Shown piece by piece: positions 52,708 through 63,200 of a DNA stretch of 64,000 bases. The notes under the pieces were generated by a model. It made no database searches and was not told the DNA's origin. It saw nothing but the letters and a program-made list of their open reading frames with translations. How positions within the stretch are numbered: the first letter of the stretch is position 1; each line of letters opens with the position of its first letter. The translations under genes were made by a program, and so were the position numbers. This stretch comes from Fragilaria crotonensis (Eukaryota > Bacillariophyta > Fragilariophyceae > Fragilariales > Fragilariaceae), in assembly GCA_022925895.1 (NCBI GenBank), contig JAKSYS010000095.1:1-64000 (forward strand), given 5' to 3'.

Positions 52708-54825
52708 TCATTGCATTCTGTTCCAAAGCAATGGCCAATCAGCATCAATCTCGTGTGCAAGAGCCTCATTGTGCAGCAGAAAGTGGTTGTAGAGCCACTT
52801 CATGGCTTCCGCATGGCCTGAGTAGGCACTTGCGCTGTCGGTATAATCTTCATTGAAAAAAATGTCCGACGCTTTTCCGCGAAAGATGCCCCATGGATAC
52901 TCTTCCTGAGGCAAGCACGAATCAGAAAAATCTACCATTTTGTGGCCTTCTGGCGGATCGTGTCGTCCATGTTGAGAAAGAGGACTTGTTGGCTGCCAAA
53001 TTCGGCGCGCCATCTCCGTACGTGAGCGTGATACTCTCAGAGCGCAGCTTCACACTCTTCAATTCTTCACATAAATCGGGCTTCTTGTTGCAGATCTCCC
53101 TGGTTTCAACATGTTCACAAATGCAGTAAAGTCGGTGGGAAATGCCACGCCATGCTTTTTGTAGATGGCGTCATCGCGTTGACGCCCGTCGACGTCGGCG
53201 CCACTTGCAGATCGCGTGAACTCATGATATAGGCGATTGACAGGATTGCATAGTGAGACTACCACCTTTGCGTTTGGCAACAGTTCCTTGGCTCGAGCCA
53301 CTAGTCCTGGAAACATTTCAGTGTTGAAATATGAGGGCGACTTGTCAACGGTTAATTCCCCGACTCCATTCACGCCGTCCGTGAACGGAAGTCGTCGCGC
53401 GTACTTCGACTGCCAATTCGAAGGATCCTTCACGAACTCATGTGATAATCCATGTGTCTCCCACAATTTAGGTTCACCCCCAGAGGCGTCAGCTGTGAAA
53501 TAGTCCGCGTTGCATTTGGGGTCCTGCGGATCCTTGCATGAGTTTGTTTTCACGCGGGGGTGCTGTAACAGCAAGTTGCCCAACGTGTCCGTTCCGCAAC
53601 CCCTGGCCCCGACGATGAGAAAGCGGGGTCCGCAGATAGTCGACGAATCACTCGGTGGGACTTGGATTGCTTTCTTCTGCACGTCATCCCACTGGTACCT
53701 ATCAGCAGGCAGTTGGATTTGATCACATGCTGGACATGTGAGAAGCGTTGGCGATGCGGTAGGGACCACCAGCTCGCTATCTACCCACTTTGTCCATCCC
53801 TTGAACCATTGGTTGCAAAACGAAGATCGAACATCTTCGATAGGTGTGAAGCACCCCTTGATTCCCTTTCCATCTGGGTCTTGCAGTGACCATCCCTTTC
53901 TCGCGACCTTGGGAGGAATAAGCGACCCTGGTTTAGCATGTTTGGGTCTTGACTCTTCATGGAAGATGCAATATGATCCGCACGGTGTCCACGAAGCGAG
54001 GGTTTCGATGAGATGGTCCATGCCTAGATGCAAGCTTGGAACCGGCCTTGGAATACCGATGTAGCAAATGGATGGATTCTCTACAGATGTTCTCCAGAAC
54101 GAGTCTTTCTTCCAGCTTACGTCAGCTTCGCATCTACCACCCACTTTTTCTGGAATGGTCGCCAGTGCAGCCGCCCGCTTGGCATCACATTCTGGGCAAG
54201 GTGGTTCAGGTATGCCCTTGTTCGATTCCTCCACCCACACGGCCCAATCCTTGTAAAACTGCTCGCAAGAATGTCCTTTTAAGTCAATGATTGGTTCCCA
54301 ACAGCCCTTGGATCCTTTTTGGGCGGGATCGCTGAGCTGCCAACCCGTGACCACAGGTGTTGCGAATTGAAGAGTGTCCGTATGAAAGGCACAGTGTGAA
54401 CCGCAAGGGGTCCTGAAGTTTAGGCTCTCTGCGAGGTGTTGACGATCCGACCGCATTTGTGCGTTGGAGCTGCGTTTGGTGCCACGTGGTGGAGGACATA
54501 CCCGAGGACTTGCCACCGAGGTTCGCCAAAGGACATCGTTAGCCCAAGAGGAACTATTTTTGCAAAAGGTTTCCACCGGTGCCTCGACACGTATTGAATG
54601 TAAATAGACCGCAATATTTCCAGCCGTCGCAGTCGCAATTAATAACCCGACCGACAGAAGAAGCGCACAGAGCCGAGTCATCCTTCTGCGAAACGCGGAT
54701 CGTTTTCTTAGCCGCTGGCGTTTGAAGTTGACCCTGCCGTTGTGCATTCGAAATGTCGATCTTGTTGTCTCATTTTGGTTGTTTCCCTGTTTCGGAGCGT
54801 CCGCTTTTGTCATTCCCTTGTTCAT
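52708..54825 (-). CDS. Type II membrane sulfotransferase with two tandem Cys-rich domains
   Basis: A Golgi-type carbohydrate sulfotransferase using PAPS. From the ATG at 54823-54825: a basic cytosolic tail, one signal anchor (LCALLLSVGLLIATATAGNI, residues about 52-71), then two tandem repeats of about 130 residues. The repeats share LWRTSVASP / FWRTSVENP, FRTPCGSHCAFH / SWTPCGSYCIFH, GWQLSDPAQKGSKGCWEPI / GWSLQDPDGKGIKGCFTPI and a CPECD / CPACD end. The sulfotransferase domain follows: 5'-phosphosulfate loop PRFLIVGARGCGTDTLGNLL, NAKVVVSLCNPVNRLYHEF (3'-phosphate loop) and, in another frame, EEYPWGIFRGKASDIFF to the TGA/TAG end. Frame changes lie near 53080 and between 52950 and 53010. The acceptor is unknown, perhaps cell-wall polysaccharide. 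Confidence 0.82.
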
Positions 54826-55353
54826 TTTCCTGCCGAAGGACGACTTGGACAAGCACTGGGTAGGATGAGATGAGCGAAAGTGCGTTTGTGTTTGAGTGAG
54901 GTTTGACCAGGTGCACAAGTGCCGACCGCCAACTGCGCGTTTGCGATAAGGCGAAATACACGGGAAGATTCTCAATCGCCGGGCGGTGCATTCGCACGAA
55001 AAATGTCGACGATGCCGAAGTTTGGTCGTCCCGGTCGTACTACCGTAGTATTATATCATAAACGTTACTAAAGTAACGTTACGTTAGTAGATTTTCCCTG
55101 ACTGATACTGAGTGCAACGAGACTATCTACGTGAATAAAAAATACCCCTTTGAGGACAGCAGTATCTTCACGCGTAATTCCTACTGTGTTGAATGGTATT
55201 TGAAATTATTTGGTAACGCTGTGGGTACTCAAAAGTGGTACCAAAATGTTACTGTTGCCCTAAGTAAAACGTTACTTGAAAGACATCATCCGCCTGGTAC
55301 TTCAACATTCTCCGGGTACTTTGGAGCATGTATCAAACATCGAACATCATACT
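54826..55353. other. 5' region of sulfotransferase gene
   Basis: No gene. It has a GTAACGTTAC-type repeat cluster (about 55060-55090, with relatives to 55275) and leads into the hAT-like MITE. Confidence 0.4.
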
Positions 55354-55923
55354 CAGGGGTGTCCTATTTAAGGCGGGCGCCTTAATTTTGGGGCCAATCG
55401 CCTTTTTGAAGCCTTGAAATAGCGCCTTAAATAAGGTCCTGTAGATTCTACGCTACAAACATACCATCATGTAGAATTGTACGTGTAAGTTTGTACGGAG
55501 CATTCTCGTAGCATAGTACGACAGTACTCCAGTAGATAATAAACAACATACAGTAGACATGGATACAGTACCTTGTTGTACAGTACTCCAGTATATCCGT
55601 AGCCAGTAGCAAGATGCTTTACTTGGACTTGGAACTCAACTGTTGCAGTGAAAAAAGCTGAAACAATTGAAGTTACTTCCATGATTGTTCATGGTGAGCT
55701 GTGAGGTCTGTTGGCAGTGTTATTTTCATGATGGACTGAAGTGGGGATGAGCGTTGCAGCTGCTCTGTACAGTCATGAACCTTAACTCTAAATCCCCAAA
55801 ACCCTAACCCCTAACCCCCACCGCCTTACACCGCCTTTTTGAAGGTCCAAAAAAGCGCCTATATTAACTAATTAAGGCGCTGCTAGGCGCGCCGGCCCGG
55901 TCGCCTTAAATAGGACACCCCTG
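55354..55923. mobile_element. hAT-like MITE, member 2 (570 bp)
   Basis: Inverted ends start CAGGGGTGTCCTATTTAAGG on both sides, flanked by a perfect 8-bp target duplication ATCATACT (55346-55353 and 55924-55931). Internal TTAAGGCG...CGCCTTAA hairpins and GCCAATCGCCTTTTTGAAG words match the ends of the element at 49225-50633, but in opposite orientation. Near the right end are telomere-like CCCTAACCCCTAACCCCC words. No coding capacity. Confidence 0.9.
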
Positions 55924-56199
55924 ATCATACTGTATCATACCAGCAACATTGAATGACAACATTCACTTTGTTGTGGAGACCAACCTGTGGAGTACATTGC
56001 CAAGTTGCTTGCTCACCTTATTCGATTTTGATGTAACGACGGCGACGCAACTGTCAACAACATCTTGGCGTGCGAAAGGCTAGAAGCAAACTGACAACTG
56101 CAAGTAACAACAACTTCGTTGATTCCGACAACGTCTCCATCTATGCGTCCGTCAGAGATGGCAAGAGTCCTCTTGCTTCCGATATTTAAATCAATTTGA

Positions 56200-56515
56200 A
56201 CAATTTGACTGGCATCATTGTTTCCGCAACACAAATGGATTCCGAACGCCTCTGCGAGTTCACAGGCTTGGAGCTTTGTCGATACAAGCAACTAAGACTA
56301 ACTCAATTGGATGCAAGAGTGGCATCAACAATTGCGATACTAACAACGACGGCGATGCAACTGATGGCACACCTGACAATTCAATCTCTCTGACTTTGAC
56401 GCCCAGCATTAAGGCAAACTCGAAAATGACTTGGTTATTTACCGGAACAAGGGCAGCATTTCAGGCAGCGTTCTCGATGCCAAGTTGAGTCCGAATGCGG
56501 GAGTTACCCCATGAT
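56200..56515 (+). pseudogene. Fragment of a surface-repeat (SdrD/Cna-B-like) gene
   Basis: Short stretches resemble the tandem extracellular beta-sandwich repeats of SdrD-B-type proteins, which are abundant in diatoms: DTNNDGDATDGTPDNSISLT (about 56335-56395) followed in another frame by NKGSISGSVLDAKLSPNAGV (about 56446-56505). In full repeats these motifs are consecutive. Frames are broken and no signal peptide or complete unit is seen. The region 55980-56200 may hold further decayed repeat. Confidence 0.5.
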
Positions 56516-57664
56516 GTCTGAAGCACAGGGACGAACTACTGCAGTTGTGACTACAGTACCGTGGACGGTTCACGCAGGCTCTCCGGGGTTGTTGCTATTG
56601 ACCTCTGTGGATTGTGGATGAGCCCTCAGCATTCACACACATCGGCATCCACATTGATCCAGTTCTACTTGGATGATCGAGATGGTATTGTGGCATTAGC
56701 GTTGAGTTAATGTTCGGGACATGATTCTAAGGATTTGCATAAAAAGAATTTAGGTTGCTTCCATGCAATACTAGTGAGTGAGCAAGGTTGTCCTTTCTTG
56801 AGGCTTGCGAAGAGGACGTGACATAAAACTTGGAACACCATGTGTTGTTGCAATCGGATCTCAGAGTAGCGCTTGCAGTACTGTAGTACTGTAATAGAAT
56901 CTTGTCACTTGTCCATCCTCTGTTCGCCTACCTGTAGCAGTACTTCATTACCAACGTGCATTCTGTACTGCAACCTACGGTAACATCCTGCGTTATTATA
57001 TTTCCTAGTTACTCTCGTAGTACTCCATACGGCAGCACTGGAGAGCCGTAAAGGAACAGTATTTACCGTTGTATACTCAAACTGCTCCGGAATTAGATAT
57101 ATATATAGGTAACATTGCATCTCGTATGTACTTTATGTCATACTGTAGTACGACATAGAGGCTTGATGCACCATGGATGCGTGTCATCCGCGTTGTGGTC
57201 CCGTAGATGAGTAGTACTGTAATCGTCATACTCGAGACTCCAGTACAATGTTCCAGGTACTCTGAGTACGCAATTCTGACTTCTGACAGTAAACATTAAA
57301 AACTTGACTCCTGTATGTAGAGAAACGTCTACTGTAAGCTGTAAGGCAGCTATACGGTAGATGTCTCAAATGCGTACTGGCTACTGGCCCATCCTCACAG
57401 TGCATCCCCGATTCGATTCCTTGCACATCCATTCGTTTTTTTAAGAACAAGATCTACGATTAGTGCGTAGTACTATCGGAGTACTAGTACCAGGTACGCG
57501 TCGTACGTCGTAAGTCGTAACTTCCCGATTCGATAGTTGCATGTTGCATGACCGATGACTACGAGTACTTGTGGCACATGTACCGGTACTGAAGTTATTT
57601 CCGTGACACCGTGACACCATGACCGTTGACCTACATGAATGACCTATGACCTATGACACATACG
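56516..57664. other. Gene-poor region, GTAC- and ACTGTAGTAC-rich
   Basis: No gene is supported. TAC-rich words are dense at about 56870-57010 and 57120-57290 and again at 57460-57600. A short tandem of TGACACC/TGACCTA occurs at about 57600-57660. Confidence 0.4.
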
Positions 57665-58107
57665 GCTGGTTGCAATAAAGGAAAACTTATAGTAGCCCAC
57701 GTAGACCCTAGTACAAAAGAATAGCATTAACCCTGTCGACCTAAAATTATCACGTAAAAATGCATGCTTCGTTCGTCTCACAATGGCGCTCAAAGATCTC
57801 TCAAGATCTCCCTGGTTTCTTGAGCTGCCGTATTTCCACGAGAGGTTATAGACTTGTGTTCAAGTCCATGAATGAAAACCTTTCATGGAAATACGGCAGC
57901 AATGAAACTCACAAAATTATGGCAACATCGGTTAACACGCAGCTGCGCTCATTGTAGAAATGCCACACGAGGGTCTCAGGCGCCATGCTTTCCAAAAGAA
58001 ATTAACAACGAGAAGTTTAGTATGGCTCAGTCGTAGAATCTTTAAATGTCAAATAAATCTATACGAGGGTCTACGCATCCTACTAAAATCATCATCATGA
58101 TGCAACC
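57665..58107 (+). mobile_element. MITE, copy 2
   Basis: Second copy of the 446-bp unit at 49515-49960, similar along its whole length. The left end GCTGGTTGCA is kept; the right end is diverged (TGCAACCGGA). The open frame of copy 1 is interrupted here, which argues that the unit is non-coding. Confidence 0.85.
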
Positions 58108-58390
58108 GGATCCGATTAGAATGCAAGGAAATGACGTCAACATTTTCGTCACAGTAATGAAGCTGCGTGGGGCCATCCTGTAGAGCACCTGTGACACGCG
58201 TAGGCCGAAGAAGACACGGAATCTTTGTTTCTCATTTCTTTCATGGGTTTTCCAATACGCCTGCCCACCCTTTGTCACGCCATGAAATTTGTTATCGTGG
58301 AACAGCATACTTGATACGACACTCCGTTGCATTCTATGATAACTGATTTGAATTGCTACGTGTGCATGTTATAGTTAGCCCTGTGCTGCC
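58108..58390. other. Spacer between MITE copy 2 and foldback element
   Basis: About 280 bp with no recognised feature. Confidence 0.4.
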
Positions 58391-59344
58391 ACTTGTACAC
58401 GATGTCGACATAGTGGTGGATTTTTCTACCAGTAATGTCGCTGCTTGTACACCAGTAATGTCGACATTAGTGGATTTTTTACCAGTAATGTCGCTGCGTG
58501 CACCATGTCGACATTAGTGGATTTTCGCCGCTTGTACACGATGTCGACATAAGTGGACTACCAGTAATACACCATGTCGACATTAGTGGATTTTCTACCA
58601 GTAATGTCGCCGCTTGTACACGATGTCGACATTAGTGGATTTTTCTACCAGTAATGTCGCCGCTTGTACACGATGTCGACATTAGTGGATCTACCAGTAA
58701 TGTCGCCAATTATTTGGAGACTTTATACTTTAGTTTCATCTTCAAAAACTAGCAGAAATGAGTAGGTTAGTAGGCTCAGATCTTGTTTTTGAAGCAAGGT
58801 CAGGTTCAATCCCCAAAATGCTAAAAACCTATCTCTTGTGACAAGCACAATTAGGAAACTGTTGTGGTGCGTAGTACAGTTGTGAAAAAGGACACCGCTA
58901 GCTGTGACATGTTCATGGTAGCAGCAGATCCGAGATCAACAGGAAACCACCATGAGATGGAGTACAGTTGTGAAGAAGCAAGCACAAGGCTGCTATCTAT
59001 GGTGTTGCCATTGTTACTGGTTGCATACATTTTTGCAAATGCCGCCATTTTGGCGCAGTCAGCGTATTATTCCTAAAGTCTCCAAACAATTGGCGACATT
59101 ACTGGTAGAAAAAATCCACTAATGTCGACATCGTGTGCAAGCGGCGACATTACTGGTAGAAAAATCCACTAATGTTGACATGGTGTACAAGCGGCGTTAC
59201 TGGTAGAAAAAATCCACTAATGTCGACATTGTGCGGCGACATGAAAAAATCCACTAATGTCGACATCGTGTACAAGCGGCGACATTACTGGTAGAAAAAT
59301 CCACTCATGTCGACATCGTGTACGGCGACATTACTGGTAGAAAA
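58391..59344. mobile_element. Foldback-type element with tandem-repeat arms
   Basis: The left arm (58391-58726) is made of diverged tandem units of about 35-50 bp built from GTACACGATGTCGACATTAG and TGGATTTTTCTACCAGTAATG. The right arm (59074-59344) holds the same units inverted. The inner arm ends match as AATGTCGCCAATT(A/G)TTTGGAG plus ACTTTA. The central 350 bp are unique, with a 70-codon frame (58864-59076) of doubtful meaning. Long inverted arms made of short tandem repeats are the hallmark of foldback elements. No transposase or target duplication was identified. Confidence 0.75.
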
Positions 59345-60225
59345 TTATTCGGAAATGCCGCCATTTACGAAGTTGGCAACATTAGCATTGAAAGCAATGC
59401 TGTTTGTCTACGTGAATGCAACAATGATTTTAATTTAGAAAGCATTGTCCATGCTGAACTGAATCATTGCATCTTTTGGCTTCTACTCCCCACAGCAGCA
59501 ATTCCTCTCCCTTACTTATTCCCAAAGCTACCTCACGACTCCTCTGGCTGATTTCGATGTGACATGGACAAAGAGATGGCTGCATCTTGCACTTAGTGAC
59601 AAACTTTGCCACTCCCTACGTAGCTTCTGGCTGTACGTTGCTCAACCTGTGGCCTGCACCATTGCAGCATTGCCTCACACTTTTGAAGTCCTGATTGTCC
59701 CACCTTTTCTACAGCAACTACGTACTCCTTTCAAAGCAACCGCTATGATGGAATTGTGTTATTTGCCGTCAGAACACCAGAGTTATGGTACTTCTATAGC
59801 ATCCTCAACAATAATATTAGCAATAGTAAATGAGGTCCATGTTGTGTAGCAGTACATTTCACTGACAGTTCATATTCTTCTTTTGAAGCTACACATTCTT
59901 TCGTGTTGTGTTGTCAGCATCACAGATTCACTTACAGCCAGTTCAAGTTCTTCTTTTGAAGCTACGCATTCTTCTGGATCCTAAGAAAGGCAGGACAACT
60001 AATGGAAAGAGTGTCATGTCAGCATCACAGATTACAGTAAAGCAACAGGGATTAAAGCAACAATAAAATAAATCAAACCTAATTATAGGGTTGTCACCGC
60101 CAACGGTCTTTTGTCAAGGCCGATGAGTGTACCCCGTTGTGGCGAGACCGCGGTGCGGAATCGCGGCAACTTATCTAATACCTAACCCTCATGTGAATTG
60201 AGTCCCGTTACCGTCCGTGACTGAC
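59345..60225. other. Region between foldback element and LINE
   Basis: Two short open frames (59345-59551, 59559-59849) have no recognised domain. GAAATGCCGCCATTT at about 59350 echoes AAATGCCGCCATTT at about 59038 in the foldback centre. TCTTCTTTTGAAGCTAC(A/G)CATTCTT is repeated at about 59877 and 59950. The part from about 60080 on is probably LINE 3' untranslated sequence. Confidence 0.45.
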
Positions 60226-63200
60226 TCAACTGTGATTGACCCTGAAGAATGACGTTATTAACATTTGCCTTTTTCCGTCCCTTGTGAACCTTGCCCTCGC
60301 CATTCTCATGTATCTGAGCCAGCGTCTGCGCGACGCTGGTGATTTCTTCAGTATCGCACTCAATGGTTGCTCGCAGTAGTGACGATCAGTTGCCGATATC
60401 AGCTCTGGTTGTTGGTACATCCGCTTGATTTCAGCTACCTCCTCCTGTCTGATGGCCTTCATACCTTCCTCTGTTGTCCCGTAACGCTTGATTCCTCGCC
60501 GTCCACAATGATGATGCTAATTGACTGAAAGTCTTCAGCACGAACCGCAGTCTTTGCATCCCCACTCTCGCCGGTTCGCTCTCGTTATCCCCCATGCCTA
60601 AAGTCAATAAGTGTCGCCATTCCACACTCACGAAGCCTTTGATCGCCTGTTCCCACCCTAGTTTGTCCTGATCCTGTAATGCCTGTTGTAACCCTAGCCG
60701 AAATTTTGATGGAAATTCCGCTAGATCGATCACGTCAGTCTCCTTGTTGAGCCAAGCGAGCACGCTGATCGTTAGTACTCGGAAGACAGGATGGTACTCC
60801 TGTTTTGCCATGGTAGTTCTGAACGCTTTTATGCTGGTCGTTCGTTCGGGATTTGCTTTACATTGGAGAACGTGAGTTGTCGTTTCGAGTTCTCCTCGGC
60901 AGCATGGACACAGTAACAGGGTGTTGTCTTTGATCGCCGAAACTTTATGTCTTCTGTCGCCTGTGTGCCATTGATCGAACATGAACTTCGTATGCGTAAT
61001 TTGAGCGTTCGCAGGTAACTTGGTATGATAGGCTCCCAATCCCTCTAAATCCAGTTTATCCCACGTGGTGTTGCTCCACCTATTCTTTGCCTGTATATAT
61101 AGTCGAAGATGATAACCGTTGATATGATATCGTATGCAGGACTCCACTTGGCTTACCAACCGTTTTCCGTTAATTGAAATTGAGATCTGTGCTTCGTCAA
61201 CGTGATCTGTTCGTTCCCTTGCTTGCCTCTTTCCTGACTGATCGCGGTACCATGTTGCAAGGTAGTCGGCGCGGTTGTTGCTAATTATGTCCTGGGTTCT
61301 GCGGGTAGATATAGCGCCTGCCGTTGGTACTGTCTGATGCCCTTTTATCCACACTGGTTTTGCTATTCTTCGGATACTCCTATTACCGGCCTTTATGATC
61401 GCCAGATAGTCGGCATTGTCTGGTTGTTTAGTGCTCCGATTTGCTTCTGGGTGTAGTTGTTTTGTCACGTTGGAGATTGCCGTCTTGCTATCGGTGACCC
61501 ATCGTAGCTTGCACCTATGTCGACACCCCCACGCCCGGTGAAGAAGCGATAAAAAGAGGAGGGCAGAGGCGTAGCCTCCCAATTCGCACCTTGTCGAATT
61601 TGCCACGTCGAAGGGTCCATCAACGGGTCCCGCTCCTTCGGCTAGGACCTCGTCTGACGATGATCGCACTTGCCACCCAAACGTACCTTTATTTCCTTTT
61701 AGCCCCCCGTCAGATGCCACTGTGATGGATTGTTTCTCACGCAATGCTTTCCATAATGTGTCGTCAGTTACTGTCTGTTGAATATGTGAGAGAAGTCGTC
61801 GTTTACCATGAGGAAGTCGTTTGATTAGAGTTGCAATTCCCTCTGTCGAATACTCCGATTCGTCCCGTTTGCAATCAGAGTTCAGCTCCTTGAGAGTCGC
61901 TCTTGGTGGTCGTTTCCAGAGCCTGCCGTAGCGAAGAAATTGAGACGTGATGTACCGACGCCAAAGTCGACGTTGGGTTGCGCTGGGATCGCTTTGACGT
62001 GGCCAACATGATTGGGATTCGAAGCCTTCTGGTCGGTTGGCCTGTATGGCCCACTGCGTTATGTGATGTGGATTCTGTGGATCAGTCATGTCGGACAAGG
62101 TACAGACTTGGAGATACATTCGGACAAGGTTGATGTCTCTTTGCTGAGCGGTGGTATATGCCGATAATGCCTCGAGGGACATGATGAACTTGTCTCTTGG
62201 ACTGTTAAGCGTCGGAGCATTTGAGTTGGTGAGTGTAATGGTAATGTTATGATTCGACATAAACTGTCGCATAGATAGCACCCAGTTTGGAGTAAGGTAT
62301 GGTATCGGACGGTTGGGTTCCTCGAGTATTGGGTTCGGAATACCGGACTCCAATTGCGATGTTTGTACCTGAAGGATGAAAAGCTTTCCCACTTCTGTGT
62401 TGCGATGAACCGCGTGACGGAACGTTTTTAACATCTCAATCCCGCATTCCGTTCGGAGATCCATGAGTCCAAGTCCCCCCATTGATATCGGTCCGTGACG
62501 TATTGCTGTTGGCAATTTGCTGCTCAGTCCGAGTCGTTGTACGATGGTCGGAATTATCTTTGTCTGGATCTTCCCAAGTTCTTCCTCGTCAACTGCCAGT
62601 GCGGGTAGTGAATACTTCATTGCCGGGATGTATACAGTTTTGTGGAAAACTCTGATATCAGACGGTTGCAGTCGGGAGACTTTAGATATCTTGAAAGTTG
62701 ATCGGCTTTTGTCTTGAGAACTCCAATATGATCCGTGAAGTCTCCCAACGGGTTTGGTGAACTCCCAGTATTCTGGTGGACTGATTCAGTTCTTGTCGTT
62801 TTATAGTCACTGGTATGGAACCTGATCCTTGAGTCAACTGAACCTCCTTATCAGTCGGTAATATTTCGCGCAACTGCGGTCGGCCTTTCCGCCAGTCCCA
62901 AACCATTGCGTACCACGAGCATTTGCTCAAATTCAACGCGCCACCGGAGAAATGTAATACTTTCTCCCATGTTTGTGCTATTTGTTCTAGGGTCGTCACT
63001 AGTTCCTCGAAAGATCGAGATCCGTCGTCCGTGAATCCCAGAGCTGTGTCATCGACAAATGCATCGACTAACCTACTATGAGCGATTGAACCATCCGCCG
63101 ATCGAAAGCTGATGCGGTCCGGTATTACTCGGTCTAATGTATTGAGCATCAAAACCACTAAGGTGAGCCAAACCGCTGGTGATGCTCCACTGCCTTGCCC

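Noticed and set aside
55795-55830. Telomere-like CCCTAACCCCTAACCCCC words suggesting a chromosome end or fusion
   Set aside because: Only about three degenerate copies, inside a defined hAT-like MITE with target duplications; better explained as internal element sequence.
58391-58726. CRISPR-like direct repeats
   Set aside because: Units vary in length and sequence, spacers are not unique, and the array is mirrored at 59074-59344; it is an arm of a foldback element in a eukaryotic genome.
58765-58815. tRNA-like segment with a B-box-like GGTTCAATCCC and a 7-bp anticodon-like hairpin
   Set aside because: The T-stem does not pair beyond two bases, the spacing between D-like and anticodon-like arms is wrong and no acceptor stem is found. 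At most a decayed tRNA-derived fragment.
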